Source: Phaeoceros laevis
Lineage: Eukaryota; Anthocerotophyta; Anthocerotopsida; Notothyladales
Length of the DNA: 64,000 nt
NCBI GenBank assembly: GCA_049999765.1
Contig: JBNGIQ010008997.1
Span: 1-64,000, forward strand
Reading direction: 5' to 3'
In this document: piece after piece, positions 12,201 to 24,838 of the stretch
Layout of the letters: each line of letters opens with the position of its first letter
How positions within the stretch are numbered: the stretch's first letter is position 1
Notes under the pieces: model-generated
Seen by the model: only the letters and a program-made list of their open reading frames with translations
What the model was told of the DNA's origin: nothing
Databases searched by the model: none
Program-made: the position numbers and the translations under genes

Positions 12201-15200
12201 ATCCATGACCTACGGTGTTTATTTGTACAGGGTGAAGATGGCTCTGAGTCAGAATGTCGCTGGTGTGGTGATGGCGGCAGCATAGTATGCTGTGAGAATT
12301 GTGACAAAGTTTTTTGTGAAAACTGCATACGACGAAACTTTGGTGAAGAGGAACTCAATCGCATCTTGCAAGCAGACTGGGAGTGTTTCATGTGCAATCG
12401 GGAACCTCTAAAACTACTGACTGAATCTCTAGTGAATGTTTTGAGCCCAGTGAAAGGAAGGAGAAAATCAAGGTACAGTGGAGTCGAAGGGGTCCTGCAT
12501 TTGATGGTTACTTTTGCTGTAGGATGCACTGCTGCAATACTCACTTATGCTGATCAGCAAGCCCTCCTCATCACTCCTGGTTGCCTTATGTGGCAGTAAG
12601 CAGCGGCGGAACATTAAAAGGATATCTGGTTATACCGAGAGGACAAGAGAACTGCACGCCCTCGAAAAGGTATGTTGTAGTGGACTGCTGGTTATTGTAA
12701 TATTCCATGGGGCCAAACACTTCCTAGCTGCTTGTGAAGTTCTATTATTTCATGGATAGAACCATTCCAGGAGCGGCAGGAGAGACAGGAGAGATGGCGC
12801 GAAAATGAGGCTCGAGAGGTTTCCGCAAGCAGACGTGCCCAAGTGGATAGCAGTCCGAACAAGTTGGCGGGAGATTTGAATAATGAAGGTTCCATCATCA
12901 ACCGTGCTCGTCCTGAAGATGAACAAGTTGTCCGAATATGTCCAAGCATAAGCAAGCACTTGAGACCTCATCAAGTCAGTTCTTGGTCTTTCTATTTTCA
13001 CTACTTCAAGTGCTGTTCTCTCTTGCAGGTTAGGATGCCTCTCTCGAGCCTTTTTAAGTTTGACATCCTTCTGACATTTTTCATTTTGTACTTCAGCTGG
13101 AAGGGGTGCGGTTTATGTGGGAGAATTGCATTGAATCTATTGAAATTGTTCATTCTGGTAGCAATGGACAGGGGTGTATTCTGGCACATAGCATGGGGTT
13201 AGGGAAGACTTTGCAGGTACTGGAAGACTAACTTTCAAGATTGGTTTTATGTTCATGACTTTTGTGGAAGACATGTGTTAAATGTATTTTCGCCAAAATG
13301 CAGGTCATTTCATTTCTCCACACAGTTCTTCGAGTAAAATGGAGCATAAGAACAGCTCTGATTGTTGTCCCCTTAAATGTTCTGCACAACTGGAGAAACG
13401 AATTCAAACGATGGCAGCCACAGTCGGAGGAAGGAGCAGTGCCAGTACACATGCTTGAAGAACCTTTGAGGTGAGAATCTTTGCTACTGGACTACACTGA
13501 CTCGCTGGTTTTGATGGCTACCTTGCCCAGCTTGCCGATCTTTTAGTTTGATCATTCAGACCTTTTGTATGTTAAAGTGGCGGGCTATGCAGCAGTCTAA
13601 GGTGTCATCTCATTTCTACAGAAATGATGCACGCTTTCAAATTCTGAGGAGATGGCACGAAGTAGGAGGTGTGCTGCTTATCGGTTACACATCTTTTCGC
13701 AGTTTGTTGGTAGGGAAAACCAAGAAGCAGTCTGTAAGGGATGAGTTTTGCAAGCTCTTGCAGGTATGACAGGGTTTGCTTCACCCTTTTCTTGCTCTGT
13801 TTTCTTCGCCTCAATGTGGCCTTGCTGACAAGCAAGTTATGTGTGCAGTGTCCTGGACCAGACATACTTGTGTGTGATGAGGCTCACACGATAAAAAATG
13901 AGAAAGCAGAAATTACGAAGGCCTTGAAGAAGGTAAAGACTCGGAGAAGAATTGCCTTGACAGGCTCGCCAATGCAAAATAACCTCATGGAGTACTATTG
14001 TGTGAGTGACCCTTTCTGCCCAGAGCCTTTTTCTGGTTTCCATTTGATTAGTTTGACTTGCAAGTTGTAATGTGTTTCCTCGTGAACAGATGGTTGATTT
14101 TGTGCGAGAAGCTTATTTAGAGAGTCCTATGACATTTCGAAACAAGTAAGTTGAGCCTGTCAGTGTTTGCTGAGTTTAATTTGAAAGCAGAGGCGGTATT
14201 TAGCAGATAGGGAAAAATGTGAAGGTCGATTTACGGTGTGAACTTTGTTGCTGTACTGCAGATTTGTTAACCCCATTGAGAATGGGCAATTATTTGACTC
14301 CACAGCTCATGATGTAAGGCTGATGAAGTATAGGGCAGCTATCTTGCACCGGAGATTGAAGGGATTTGTGCAGAGGGTAGACATGTCTGTGCTGAAGGAC
14401 GAACTGCCCCCTAAATGTGCATTCATCATCAGTGTTCGACTATCTCCAGTACAGCGGCGGTTGTACAAAGCTTTTCTGAGCACTCATGGGTTCACTCACG
14501 CAGTTGATTCAGCTTATAATAACCCTAGTCAAATGAACAACACCCTCTTTTACGCCTATCATACTTTGTCAAATGTAAGTTGAACCTATTCAAGTTGCCA
14601 GGTTGATGTCGTGCTTTTTTTTGACAGTTGTGTTTCGGATACATTCTAACTTCTGGGTTCTTTGGTTTGGTTTTGGGATGTCCCTTAGGTCTGGAATCAT
14701 CCAGATATGCTCTGGGAGACCAAAGAAACCAAAGATGGTAAAAAAGGATCAAAAGTGGCTGTCGATGATTTTGAAGAGAGTGATCCTGAGAACACCGAAG
14801 ACAAGCTCAATTCAGGTAAACACATTTAATTGGGTGTGAATTGTACTTCTCAAGGTACTCTGGTGATTTACAGTGCGTCACGTTGGGCTGCAGAAAGTAA
14901 GATGAAGCCCGTTCAAAGCCAGAGTAACAGCCCTCAGGTCCAAGCTGCATTTGCAATATTCTGAGCTGCATTCAACTGGCATGACGCTTCACAGTCTGTT
15001 TGATACCTAAGCAGTTCTTCTGTCTATGTCGCAGGTAGAGGACAGTGTTTGGTGGAAGGATGAATATCCTAAACATGTCCGAGGAGGGGATGTTAGTGGC
15101 AAGATGCTGATACTACTTGACCTTCTTCGTCTGTGCCATGCACGGGGAGATAAGGCTCTTATTTTTAGTCAAAGCCTCAAAACACTGGACCTCATTGAGA

Positions 15201-17207
15201 GGTACCTCCAACAGATGCCTAAGGAATCAGGTGGTGTTTGGAAAAAAGGCAACGAGTGGTACAGGTATCCTTTTCCACATTTCTGCAACTATTGTGCACA
15301 GTTCCTTTGTAATAGCCCCTAACTGCGAGATTGCTGGTGGTGGAACAGGTTTGATGGCACCACACCAGGAGGACAGAGACAGCAGTTTGTCGACCGATTC
15401 AATGATCCCTCAAATGTTACTGCCCGTTGCATGCTTATATCCACAAAAGCTGGGTGTCTCGGAATTAACATTCCGGCTGCAAATCGTGTAATTATGGTAG
15501 ATGGCTCATGGAACCCCACACATGATCTTCAAGCGCTTTTCAGAGTCTGGAGGTAATGTCATCTCTGACAAGATTGTGCCATGGCACATGGTGACGTGTA
15601 ATTTTTTGGCCGTCTGTATAGCTGCTTCCATATCGATAGCGAACTTGCAACTGGTGTGCAGGTTTGGGCAAACAAAGCCAGTGTATGCATACCGTCTTTG
15701 TGCTTGCGGGACAATGGAAGAGAAAATCTACAAGCGGCAGGCAAGACCATCGGGTTTTGGGTTCCATTATTTGCCAGTAGCTTATACTTGTTTCAGGACT
15801 ACTGTTTGCGTTTGCCAGCTGTCAAAAGGTTCTGCTGCTTCTGAATTTCATCCTTGTTCAACAGGTGTTCAAGGAGTCTGTTGCAGCTAGAGTTCTTGAT
15901 AAGGTCGAGGTTGGAAGGATGTTTCATGCGCAAGACCTAATGGAGCTTTTCAGGCTTGATGATGATACTGATGGTTATGATGATAATGGGCAAGTTGTGA
16001 CAGCCACTGCACCACAGTCAGGTGGTGCATCAAACTCGTCTGACCCTGTTCTAGAGGGTGTACTCGTGGGTAGTTTCGCAACTGGTTTGCCGGTTGCTGC
16101 CTCCGGACCTGTGAAAGATGACGTGATGCAAAAACTGCTGGATGCGCACCATCCTCGGTATGTTGATTTGGTTGGCATGGTTTAGGTTTTGGTGGTCTCA
16201 CCTGTAAGTAGTCTGACTGTGCTGATCACATGTGCAGGTGGATAATACGGTATCTTGAGCATGAACCCCTGCTTTTGGACATGGTAGAAGAAAGGCTAAC
16301 ACAGGAGGAAGAGGCTCAAGCCTGGGACTCCTACCAGCGTAGCGCAGCAGTAGAAGCTGTGACTGCCAATCCAATCCAGCAGACAAGTCAGATTCAGCCA
16401 ACTTTCCAGCCAGAGCATAAACCATCCCCCCCATTGCAGGTGCAGCTGCAACCCCAGCCACAGTTACACTGCTCTCCCCTACCTCAGCTGCCGCTGACTC
16501 CCATAGAGAAGTTGCACTCGACACTTCAGGCAAAATTTCAGATGTCTCCTCGGCTACGGCCAGAGGTGCAGGCATCTCCGAAGCCACGGTTGCAGGTATC
16601 TCCTCAGGCGCAGCAAGTGCAGCAGCTACAGTCATCTCCTCGCCCTGAGTTGCAGTCATGGCCCGGTGTACAGGTGCAGTCAGCTGCGCAGGCCCAGCAG
16701 CTAAAACCATATACTAGGGTGCTGTCATCTCCTGGGGTGCAGGTGCAGTCATCTCCCCAGCTGCAGCAGGTGCAGCAATCTCTTGGATTGCAGTCATCTT
16801 CCAGTGTACAGGTGCAGCCATTTACCCAGCTGCAATCATCTGGGTCAGAGTTGTCGCCCCGGCCACAGGTGCAGTCCTCTTCCATGCAACAGCAGCTACT
16901 TGAGCCACAGTTGCTGGTCCCTCCCAGACCTCAGCAGGTAGAGTCCTGTTTCCGGAACCAGCAGTTGCAGTCACCACCTCTGACACCTTCACAGCCACCT
17001 TGTAGAACTTCCCTTCAGCAAGATCATGTGGAGCAACAACCTCGGGTATTGTCTGTTGGTAAGGCAAATCGATACCCGATGTGTAGCCAGTTGGAACACG
17101 AAAAGTTTTTCCAGCACATTGGCCTAAAGGTTGGTGATAAGGTGACCTGCGACACATGCAAATATTGCATTGGGTGGGAGGCGGTGAACGTGGTAGAATT
17201 GGACTAG
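9245..17207 (+). CDS. ATRX: ATRX-type SNF2 chromatin remodeller (one exon likely lost in gap)
   Basis: Plant ATRX (CHR20 in Arabidopsis) is a nuclear DNA-dependent ATPase working in histone H3.3 deposition. Exons: 9245-9430, 9573-9638, N gap, 9924-10016, 10094-10281, 10393-10633, 10732-10836, 11051-11155, 11246-12001, 12231-12472, 12597-12669, 12771-12974, 13097-13216, 13304-13470, 13622-13763, 13849-14001, 14090-14145, 14262-14574, 14689-14815, 14855-14937 (least certain), 15035-15264, 15349-15552, 15662-15740, 15865-16157, 16238-17207; all phases agree. About 1,730 residues are visible. In order: acidic N-terminus; plant ATRX region ([28 protein letters not shown]); ADD zinc fingers split between the 11246 and 12231 exons ([28 protein letters not shown]); SNF2 helicase motifs [25 protein letters not shown] and ISTKAG; Gln/Ser/Pro-rich tail; C-terminal cysteine motif [14 protein letters not shown]. 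The intron after 15740 has a GC donor. Confidence 0.93.
9751..9850. other. Assembly gap (100 N) inside ATRX
   Basis: Exactly 100 N, a standard placeholder length. It sits between ATRX exons ending at 9638 and starting at 9924. Plant ATRX proteins have a coiled, acidic segment of roughly 30-40 residues at this point that is not visible in the flanking bases, so an exon is probably hidden here. Confidence 0.9.
16400..16960 (+). repeat. Degenerate coding repeats for a Gln/Ser/Pro-rich ATRX tail
   Basis: Within the last ATRX exon, a loosely repeated unit of about 12-18 codons encodes variants of Q-V-Q-S-S-P-x-L-Q. On the DNA level it appears as GTGCAG(T/C)CATCTCC-like words. The tract separates the helicase part from the conserved C-terminal cysteine motif and is expected to be disordered. 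Confidence 0.6.
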
Positions 17208-18088
17208 CAGGAATTAGTTCTGGAGTGCGGTGCAGTCCAGATATCAGCTTGTGAGGGCTATGAAGAGTTCTTTGCAGACCCTCTTTGTTGAGTTTTGTAC
17301 AGTAACCACAGCGCCATGTTGTAACAATTACCGTTCATCAGGAAATAAAATGGGGATTACCCTTGGTACTGTTCTGGAGGTATTGATCCACGTTCGACAC
17401 ATGAGGCTCTCCAGGAACACGCTGCTTGACGTTGTTCCAGTCTTTCGCCAAAGCTTAGGCCCGAAGTGCCTCTGTGGGGAGAATAAAAAACTTGGAGATC
17501 CATAAGGACCTGCCCGTCTATTTGCTTTTGGTAAAAACGAGCACCAGAATGCTAAGCCGAGCGACTCCAACACCCGAAGAAAAAGCAAACAAGAGCTTGA
17601 CAAGGACCGAAGCAACTCCAAACACCCGAGGAAAAGAAGAACATAGGCGTAACAAGGACCCAAAGCATTTTCATAAGCAGGATAATATGCAGTTAGGTGT
17701 CATGCTAATAAGCAACTTGATACAAGGAGTTGTCATGCTACTAAGCAACTTGATACAAGGAGTTGTCATGCTACTAAGCAACTTGATACAAGGAGTCCAT
17801 TGTACGGCAAAATAACTATTGAAATGTATGGTTCACATACTATGATGTAGAGATTTGACGCATTTGGTTTTAATTGTTGGACCACTAACAATTACCACCA
17901 CACATGGGCTCATTCTTTTGTTATGTGTCAAATGCACTTGGCAATGCTTGCAGTGAGTACCCTTGTCTCATGAAGCTAAAAAAGCATGAATGCACATATA
18001 ATGACCACAAATTCCGACACTTTAAGAAAAGATTATAAAAAAGTTCATCTCTACATAATTGTGTGTACAAGGGCAGGCACTTTTGCCC
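17208..18088. other. Interval after ATRX
   Basis: The first part should hold the ATRX 3' UTR. Around 17560-17640 there is a diverged duplication with ACTCCAA(A)CACCCGA(A/G)GAAAA. No gene is recognised before the cyclin remnant. Confidence 0.4.
17699..17797. repeat. 33-bp tandem repeat, three copies
   Basis: The unit GTCATGCTACTAAGCAACTT plus GATACAAGGAGTT occurs three times. The first copy has one substitution and the last is cut at its end. The unit is a multiple of three and lies in an open frame, but no gene is supported. Confidence 0.75.
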
Positions 18089-19034
18089 TTAGGGCAAGTA
18101 GGGTGTTGCCTCACTTGCTAGTTTTGCTTGTCCTTGACTAAGCCTAATGGAGTCTTTGAATATCCTCCAATATTTGGAGTATATAGCTTTGCGATTGCGA
18201 CATCCAGCAAGGTTTTGAAACTTCACCATTTTAGTAGCATATCCACTTAACTCCGCTTTAGTGTAGCTAGACTTCTTCTCCAAGCGGATTGTACACCGAC
18301 TACATGACAAAAAGTTGAAACTTGATTTGCTGCATAAATTGTAGCTGCTGCCACCACGAGAGAAGGCAGATAATTCAACATGGAGCACTCTAACAGGCAC
18401 AACCCAAGAAGAAACATGGAAACAATCCTCAGTGCCTCGCTAGGCGGACACATTTTTAGATACTCCACCAAAAACACATAAGAGACCTGTCGGCACCGTC
18501 AGGTTATGTTGGACACTCTTGAATATTTCCACCTCTAGGGCCAGCAATTGTGCCCGAGAAAACGCTTGCATTTTCAGAAAACTTTGCATCCGCGGGTCCT
18601 TGGCAGAGCGGAAGGCTTCCTCATACTTGGCTGCTACAACCATGGCAGCCGTGTCCACCAAGTACATCGGCTCCTTGCCGGCTACATTTGAGGCATAAAA
18701 TCGGTCCACCAGGTTGATTGTGAGAAACATGGTTTCCTGCCTAAAACCAAAATTCTCATGCTCCTCAATCAGCCAATCCACAAGCAACACGAGTGTCTTC
18801 TCATTGATGCCCCCTTGCTGCCATGCATAGTTAGGGTCAACCATAGATGTGGCCATTGTCTTCCGAAAGTGGCTTATGATGCCTTCCTCTTCCTCTTCCT
18901 CTTTTGTGTCCTTGCTGTACACAGGTCTCAGCATGGGCAAAAATATGCAGTTCATGCATAAATGCCTTTGCAAGCTCATCAATGTAGTCATCCACATCAT
19001 CAAAATGATTCACATCATATAAATGATCATCCAT
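18089..19034 (-). pseudogene. B-type cyclin pseudogene, intronless
   Basis: Reading the minus strand from 19034, pieces of a mitotic B-type cyclin appear in order but in different frames. First comes DDYIDELAKAF, like the pre-box helix. Next is the cyclin box (PNYAWQQGGINEKTL, LLVDWLIEEHENFG, AAKYEEAF, NLTVPT) in the frame 19003-18440. Then FLVEYLKMCPP and SLVVAAATIYAA follow in the frame ending at 18247, and YTKAELSGYATKMV in a third frame ending at 18089. At the TVPT/YVFLVEY junction, seven bases stand where one codon is expected, so the break is a true frameshift and not an intron. No introns interrupt the match, which suggests a retrocopy, but no poly(A) remnant or flanking duplication is seen. 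It should not make a working cyclin. Confidence 0.72.
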
Positions 19035-22000
19035 AACATAACATGGGCAGCCACTCCATGATAATAAGTGTCCTTCAATTCATCCTTCAAATCCTCAAAA
19101 TCCTCATAACCCACATTATTAAAATACTCTCACTCAAGCATATCTCCATTGAGGGCCAAGGAGACAATCTAAGGGTAGCAAAAATTGCCCGCTTTGCAAT
19201 GCTAATAGCACAAATAGCATAAACCAGGACTATCGACTGGCGAACAGTCGGAAAGACGCAAAGGATCATTGCCCACTCACCCCACTCGTACAATTATTAG
19301 GGAAAGAAGCCAATGCATGTAAGGAAAGACTTGCACTGTGGAAGAAACAACATTATGGAAGGTGGACTAACACTAAGTATCCCTTCCTCAAAAGAAGTCT
19401 AAAAAACTTATGTATTCATAATTAGGTCGTCCATTACATATATTCCCAGTAAGAGAAAGAGAAATTTTTGTTTCTCGTTCCATATATAGTCTAGACTCTA
19501 GGGGTTGTGACTAGGTGGAGAGCCTAAGCCGAGCATACATTCACACATCGCTATTGATAGCGAGTACGTGGAGAGGCCAGGCGAGGCAAGCAACGTGCTG
19601 GAGGCTGGCGAATTCGAGATGAAGTTGCCAGCGTTTTCGAAACAAGAGGAGGGGCGACTGTGACGGGGTTGTGGGTACAAGCGAGTGTGTGTACGTAGGG
19701 CCAAGTGGGTCCTGGTAATAACGCATAATAGCAGCGGCCCAGGGGAAATTGACCGGGCAGCCACAAACAATAAATGCGCCCTGTGGAGGGGCCGTAGAAG
19801 TAACCCCTCCCAAGAGGCGGAGGCGTCAAAGAAGGTGGACGCGCGTCGCCTTGCGCCACTTGGTCTGCCAAAAGAAGCCCCGGCCCAGAGCGGGCCGGAC
19901 AAGTAGTCACGCTTCTTTGGTCCCATCCCCAACTTCTCCTTCCTGCTTCATACCTGTCAGGCGGAGTCAGGCCTCGGAATGGAATGATGATGCATGCGGC
20001 ACTGGCAGGATGTGAGTGATGCCTCATCGATGTGACGAGCCATCCGTCCACCGTCCTCCTTCCTCCCTCTACTTGCTTACAGTACTTACACGTAGTAGAG
20101 AGAGGCACAACACATCAAGTTTACTTGGGGTGGGAATGGGACCCCCGGACGCTGCGACAGTTTGGACGGGGACCACCACCGGGTCACGCCCCAACGGCCT
20201 CTATCTATGCGAGGAGGGAGACGAAGAGGGTGATGAGCTGGTGGACTGTCCTTGTTTTTTGTTTTGTTTTGTTTTCTTGCTGTGCAGTTAGCCCACCTCG
20301 GGACTGCCTCCAAACTACTGTGTCAGAACCGCCCAAGTGATACAGAAAATGGTAAAACGATAAAAAACGGGGTGACGCATTGGATTGGCCTTGGATTGCC
20401 TTGCATTGCAGTGTAGCTTTCCCCACCAAATTTCAAAAAACGGTGCACACCAGGCCGACCAGACCAGAGCAGCCACCATTTCTAGAAGTACTTTCTCTAC
20501 ATTGGCTCCAATTTAATGAATTCTTGAACCTATAAGCCCGGCGTAGCTTATAAGACCCACCCGCCATCATGAATGCATGATGATGTTCAAAAGATGCCTG
20601 CCTGCCTGCCTGCCACTCTATTCCCAAGGCCATGCAGATGCCCTCACCATTTTAATTATGAATTTGCAATTTTACGGACATCGAGTGGTTAGGTGGGGGG
20701 TGAAGTAGTCAACTCGTGCAGAACGATAGCTTATACGGGATGACACAAGCTGATGCAAAAAATGACATTCTCTAGATCCGTATACGCCTCCGACGCTGAG
20801 GTGGCGTCCATGTGGCGCAGGCCGATGCCTGCTGGCGAATCGCCCTCTCGCGGTCGCGCACGCGCACAGCTGATGAGGGACTTTGAAGCCGTGGTCGGTC
20901 GGTCGGTCGGTCCGAGCAGGGGTCTATAGTTGACCATACCGCGTTTCGTAGCATTGCAGCCAATGCCACGTAGGTCGTTCGTCCATGCTGGAATTACATA
21001 GATTTCTTCTCACCTAATTAATTAACCGCTTTGTTGGTGGTGCAAGCAAATCCCCCCGAATCCCATATTCCCAAAACCTACGGACGCAGAAAGAAAAAGC
21101 GTCGCTCGCTCGCACAGGAACGTCGCATTCGGTCCCGTGATGTGATGCAGGAGTAGGTAAGGGCGAGTGGCAGCCAGCGGGGGGGACCCATATTGTTCCT
21201 TACGAGGACGATTTTCGCCTTTGCCGCTCGCTGGCCGTCCTTTTTTTTTGCGCTGCTGTGGTGTGTGTTTGGCCCGATGCCCGTCCCTCAGGTTCCCTTT
21301 TTTTTTTTAACCCTTGGGGAGCTGCCTAGCTGGCCGGCTGTGGATGCTGCGCTGTCAGCCGGCTCGTTGAGATTTCGCCCGCTCCCCCGGGACGCGCCAC
21401 AAAACAAGGGTCTGGTCGTTGCTTCGGGCTACCCTCTATCCTTGTTGTTTTACATTACTAAGCACCACCAGGGAGTGTACCTACAGGTGAAATCGCCTTC
21501 CGGAAGCAGTCCAACAAGTCTTTTTTCTATTCATCTACGACTTTCCTGCCAAGCCCGCCCACCCGCCCGACCGCCTGTCTTCTCCTCTCTCCCACCCCTC
21601 CTCCCTCCCGCACCAGNNNNNNNNNNNNNNNNNNNNNNNNNNNNNNNNNNNNNNNNNNNNNNNNNNNNNNNNNNNNNNNNNNNNNNNNNNNNNNNNNNNN
21701 NNNNNNNNNNNNNNNNGCTGTGGCCTGCTCCCGCCCTGTCAAATGCGGCGCGAGCCACCTGAAAATGCTCCTCCACGCCCCTATCCCGCCAACGATCGCA
21801 CCGAGCTCGCTCTTGGCTGCTGCCGCCTGCCTCTTCCCTCCCGACTACTCCCATCCTGCACCGCCTGCGGCAGCGGAGCATTCTTTCCACTGCTGCCTGA
21901 TGAATCCCTCATAGAGCGCGCGCTCCCGCTTTCCTAGCAGCATGCCTGGTCCAGATCCCCACGCCTGGCGGGGTGCAAGCCTTCTGCCTGACTCAAACTG

Positions 22001-22504
22001 ACACACCCGGCCAGGCGCTCAATCTTTCCCTGTCCGCCTGCCTCTTGCCATCTCCCTCGCCGTAGCAATCGCATTCCGTTGGCAATCGCATTATTCTTCC
22101 ACACCAGCCCCGGGTCCTCGTTTTGCGGCCTGGTTCCACCGCATTGCCGTCCTCCCGGGGCAAGGGCTCCGGGTGATCTCGTCTCCAGGTCTCACAATGC
22201 TGTTGCTGCTGCGTAGCAGCAGCAGGAGGATGTGCACGGCTCCTCACCACGGCTCCAGGCTGCCTCGGCGGGCGTGGCAGCAGTTCCTGTAGGCGGCACT
22301 ATGTTCGGAGGAGTTGCAGAACCAGGAATTGCACAGGCACCAGCAACCAGGTGTTGGTATGCATTAGGGGAGTAGGTGGATTCTTTCTGCGCTTGGCGGA
22401 AGAGAAGGAGAGCAGCCGGCCGGGGGCCCCTGCCCCGCTCTCCCTCTTCTATGCACGCATTGCTCCGGCGCACGCCACTGGCCCCTCTGGCCCTGCGTCT
22501 GCGA
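19035..22504. other. Interval without a gene, ending in the U-box gene promoter
   Basis: Several long open frames occur here, for example at 19.55-20.1 kb, but none has a recognisable domain, family length or exon structure. The stretch from about 21.2 kb is GC-rich with CT-rich runs and is presumably promoter and 5' UTR of the U-box gene. It contains a 100-N gap. Confidence 0.4.
21617..21716. other. Assembly gap (100 N)
   Basis: Placeholder of exactly 100 N inside a C-rich promoter-proximal stretch upstream of the U-box gene. No coding exon is predicted across it. Confidence 0.9.
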
Positions 22505-24838
22505 ATGGATCGGCGGCCCGGCCAGAGTCTTGATCACTCGCTGGTGGAACTGGTGCAAGAGGTGAGCGAAATTGGGGAATTCGTCCGCAGCTACAGGAAG
22601 GAGTGCACCAATCTGGTGCGCAGGGCCAAGGTCCTGGCCCCGCTCTTCGAGGAGCTCCGGGATTCCATCGCGCCTCTGCCCCTCGCTGCGCTCTCCTCCC
22701 TCAAGGCCTTGGAGGCCACTTTTAGGCGAGCCAAGCTCCTCTTGGAGGAGTGCAGAGACGGCAGCCAGTTCCTCCTGGTGCGTCATCACGCCTTACGTGC
22801 CTCCGCCTTTGGCTTCCCTCTCCAGTTTTTGTGATCTTCTTCTCCTTCTCGGCCGGCCGCAGTGTCTATTTTTATCTCAACCAACCCTGTGTGTGTCTCT
22901 GTTGCCTGCCTGCCGGCTGCTTCAGTTGCTGGACCGAGATGCCGTCAACGCCAAATTCAGGACTGTGACGGCGGATCTCAGCAGGGCTCTGGATGCCCTC
23001 CCTCTCAGCGTCCTGGATGTGTCGGATGAAGTCCGCGAGCAGGTATGCGCTACTTCCGTTTTCCTTCTCCGTCTGACCTAATTGCGCCTGCTTCTCGCGG
23101 CATCTTCCATTGTGCGTGCCTTACTCACTTCCGGTAGGGCATTTGTTTTGCCCAACAGGTTGAACTTGTCAATGCGCAGTTGAAGAGGGCCAAAGGGAGA
23201 GTCGACCCGCAAGATGACCAGCTCTATGCCGCGGTCAAGGGCCTTGTCAAGAGGGAAGGGGAGCCAGCGGCTCTCCTCGACAGCGTCGTCCACAGGCTCC
23301 ACCTGCGCTCGGAAGGTTCGTGGAGGCAGGAACTGCACGCCCTGGAAGCCAAGAAGAAGAAACCAGGGCCCGAGAGAGGTGGCTGGACGGAAGAGGAGAT
23401 TGACAGAATAATCCGAGTCGTTAATCGCATCGCCTGGGTGCCGTCCGACGACGAACAGGAGGATGGTCTATTTTCCTCTTGGAGGGGGGACAAGCCCTCC
23501 ACGTCCAAGGCATTCAAGCGCAAGGGTGTTCCCAATCCTCCCGACGACTTCAAATGTCCCATCTCCTTGGAGCTTCTCAGGGATCCCGTCATTGTGGCAA
23601 CAGGACAGGCAAGAATGCAGCCTAATCATGGCCTTCCTCCGTTTCCTTGTGTCCTGCCTGCATCTGTGGTTTGGAAATTCTTGCAACGTCTGAGCTAACC
23701 CTTCCCCTACCGTCGTCCGTCGGCATTGCTGCAGACGTACGAAAGGGCGTGCATTCAAAAATGGCTGGACGACAACAACAGGACCTGTCCCAAGACCCAG
23801 CAGAAGCTCTCTCACCTCGTCCTCACGCCTAATTATGTACTCCGCAGCCTGATTTCGCAGTGGTGTGAAGCCAATGGTGTTGATCCGCCCAAGAGGCCCG
23901 GGGACGACCAGGGGACCAAGAACGGAGGCAGGGGCGGTGATGCCTCCATCCCCTTCGGAGACCAGGCCCTGGTGGAATCCTTGCTCAAGAAGCTGCAAGC
24001 CCCGCAAGTGGAGGTGCAGAGAGCGGCTGCAGGGGAGCTGCGGTTGCTTGCCAAGGTCAGCACGGAAAACAGGGTTTGCATTGGAAAATGCGGTGCCATT
24101 CCTCTCTTGGTCTCAGCCCTGGGCAGTGAAGACTTGAAGACGCAAGAGCATGTGGTGACGGCACTCCTCAACCTCTCCATCCACGAGGGCAACAAGAGGG
24201 CCATTGTTGCAGCTGGTGCCATCAACCCTATTGTTGAGGTTCTCAAGCATGGCTGCATAGAAGCTCGGGAGAATTCTGCCGCAACTCTCTTCAGCCTTTC
24301 TGCAGTGCAGGAAAATAAGATCATTATTGGGTCCTCTGGTGCAATTCCGGCGCTGGTGGATCTCCTGAACGAGGGGAATAGCAGGGGCAAAAAGGATGCA
24401 GCCACTGCCCTCTTCAACTTATGTATTTACCCAGAAAACAAGGCTAGAGCTGTGAGAGCAGGCATCTTAGCGCCGCTCATGGATCTTCTGGTGGAGACCA
24501 ACATAGGCATGGTCGATGAATCTCTAGCAATACTCTCAGTGCTAGCCACTCATCCTGAAGCCAGGGCAGCTATCGCCCGAGCGTGTCCAACAGCTGTGTT
24601 GGCAGATCTCATAGCAAACGGGTCCACCAAAAACAAGGAGAACAGCGCTGCGGTTCTGCTTCAGCTCTGCTCTGCTAGCAGTCATCATGTCACGGCGGCC
24701 GTCAAGCTGGGGGCTGCTGGCCCCTTGAGAGAGCTTTCCCAGACAGGCACATCACGGGCCAGGAGGAAGGCTGTGGACCTTTTGCAGTTGCTGAATGAAC
24801 AAGAGACGGTCTCCATTGGTTGCGGAAAAGTCCGGTAA
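22505..24838 (+). CDS. Plant U-box E3 ubiquitin ligase with ARM repeats (PUB)
   Basis: This is a U-box E3 ligase that would recruit an E2 and ubiquitinate substrates bound by its ARM repeats; relatives act in immunity, hormone and stress signalling. Exons 22505-22777, 22926-23042, 23159-23608 and 23735-24838 give about 647 residues, normal for the UND-U-box-ARM class (PUB12/13/14-like). The UND N-terminal domain covers residues 1 to about 210 ([31 protein letters not shown]). The U-box starts near residue 258 ([37 protein letters not shown]). About six ARM repeats follow (for example [27 protein letters not shown]). The intron after 23608 starts with GC (CAG/GCAAGA) at the usual GQ/TYER position. 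An ATG at 22451 in the same frame would add 18 residues; 22505 fits the family N-terminus better. Confidence 0.93.

Noticed and set aside
19551-20108. 185-codon open frame on the minus strand
   Set aside because: Low-complexity Pro/Arg/Ser content, overlapping open frames in all phases, no start context or exon structure.
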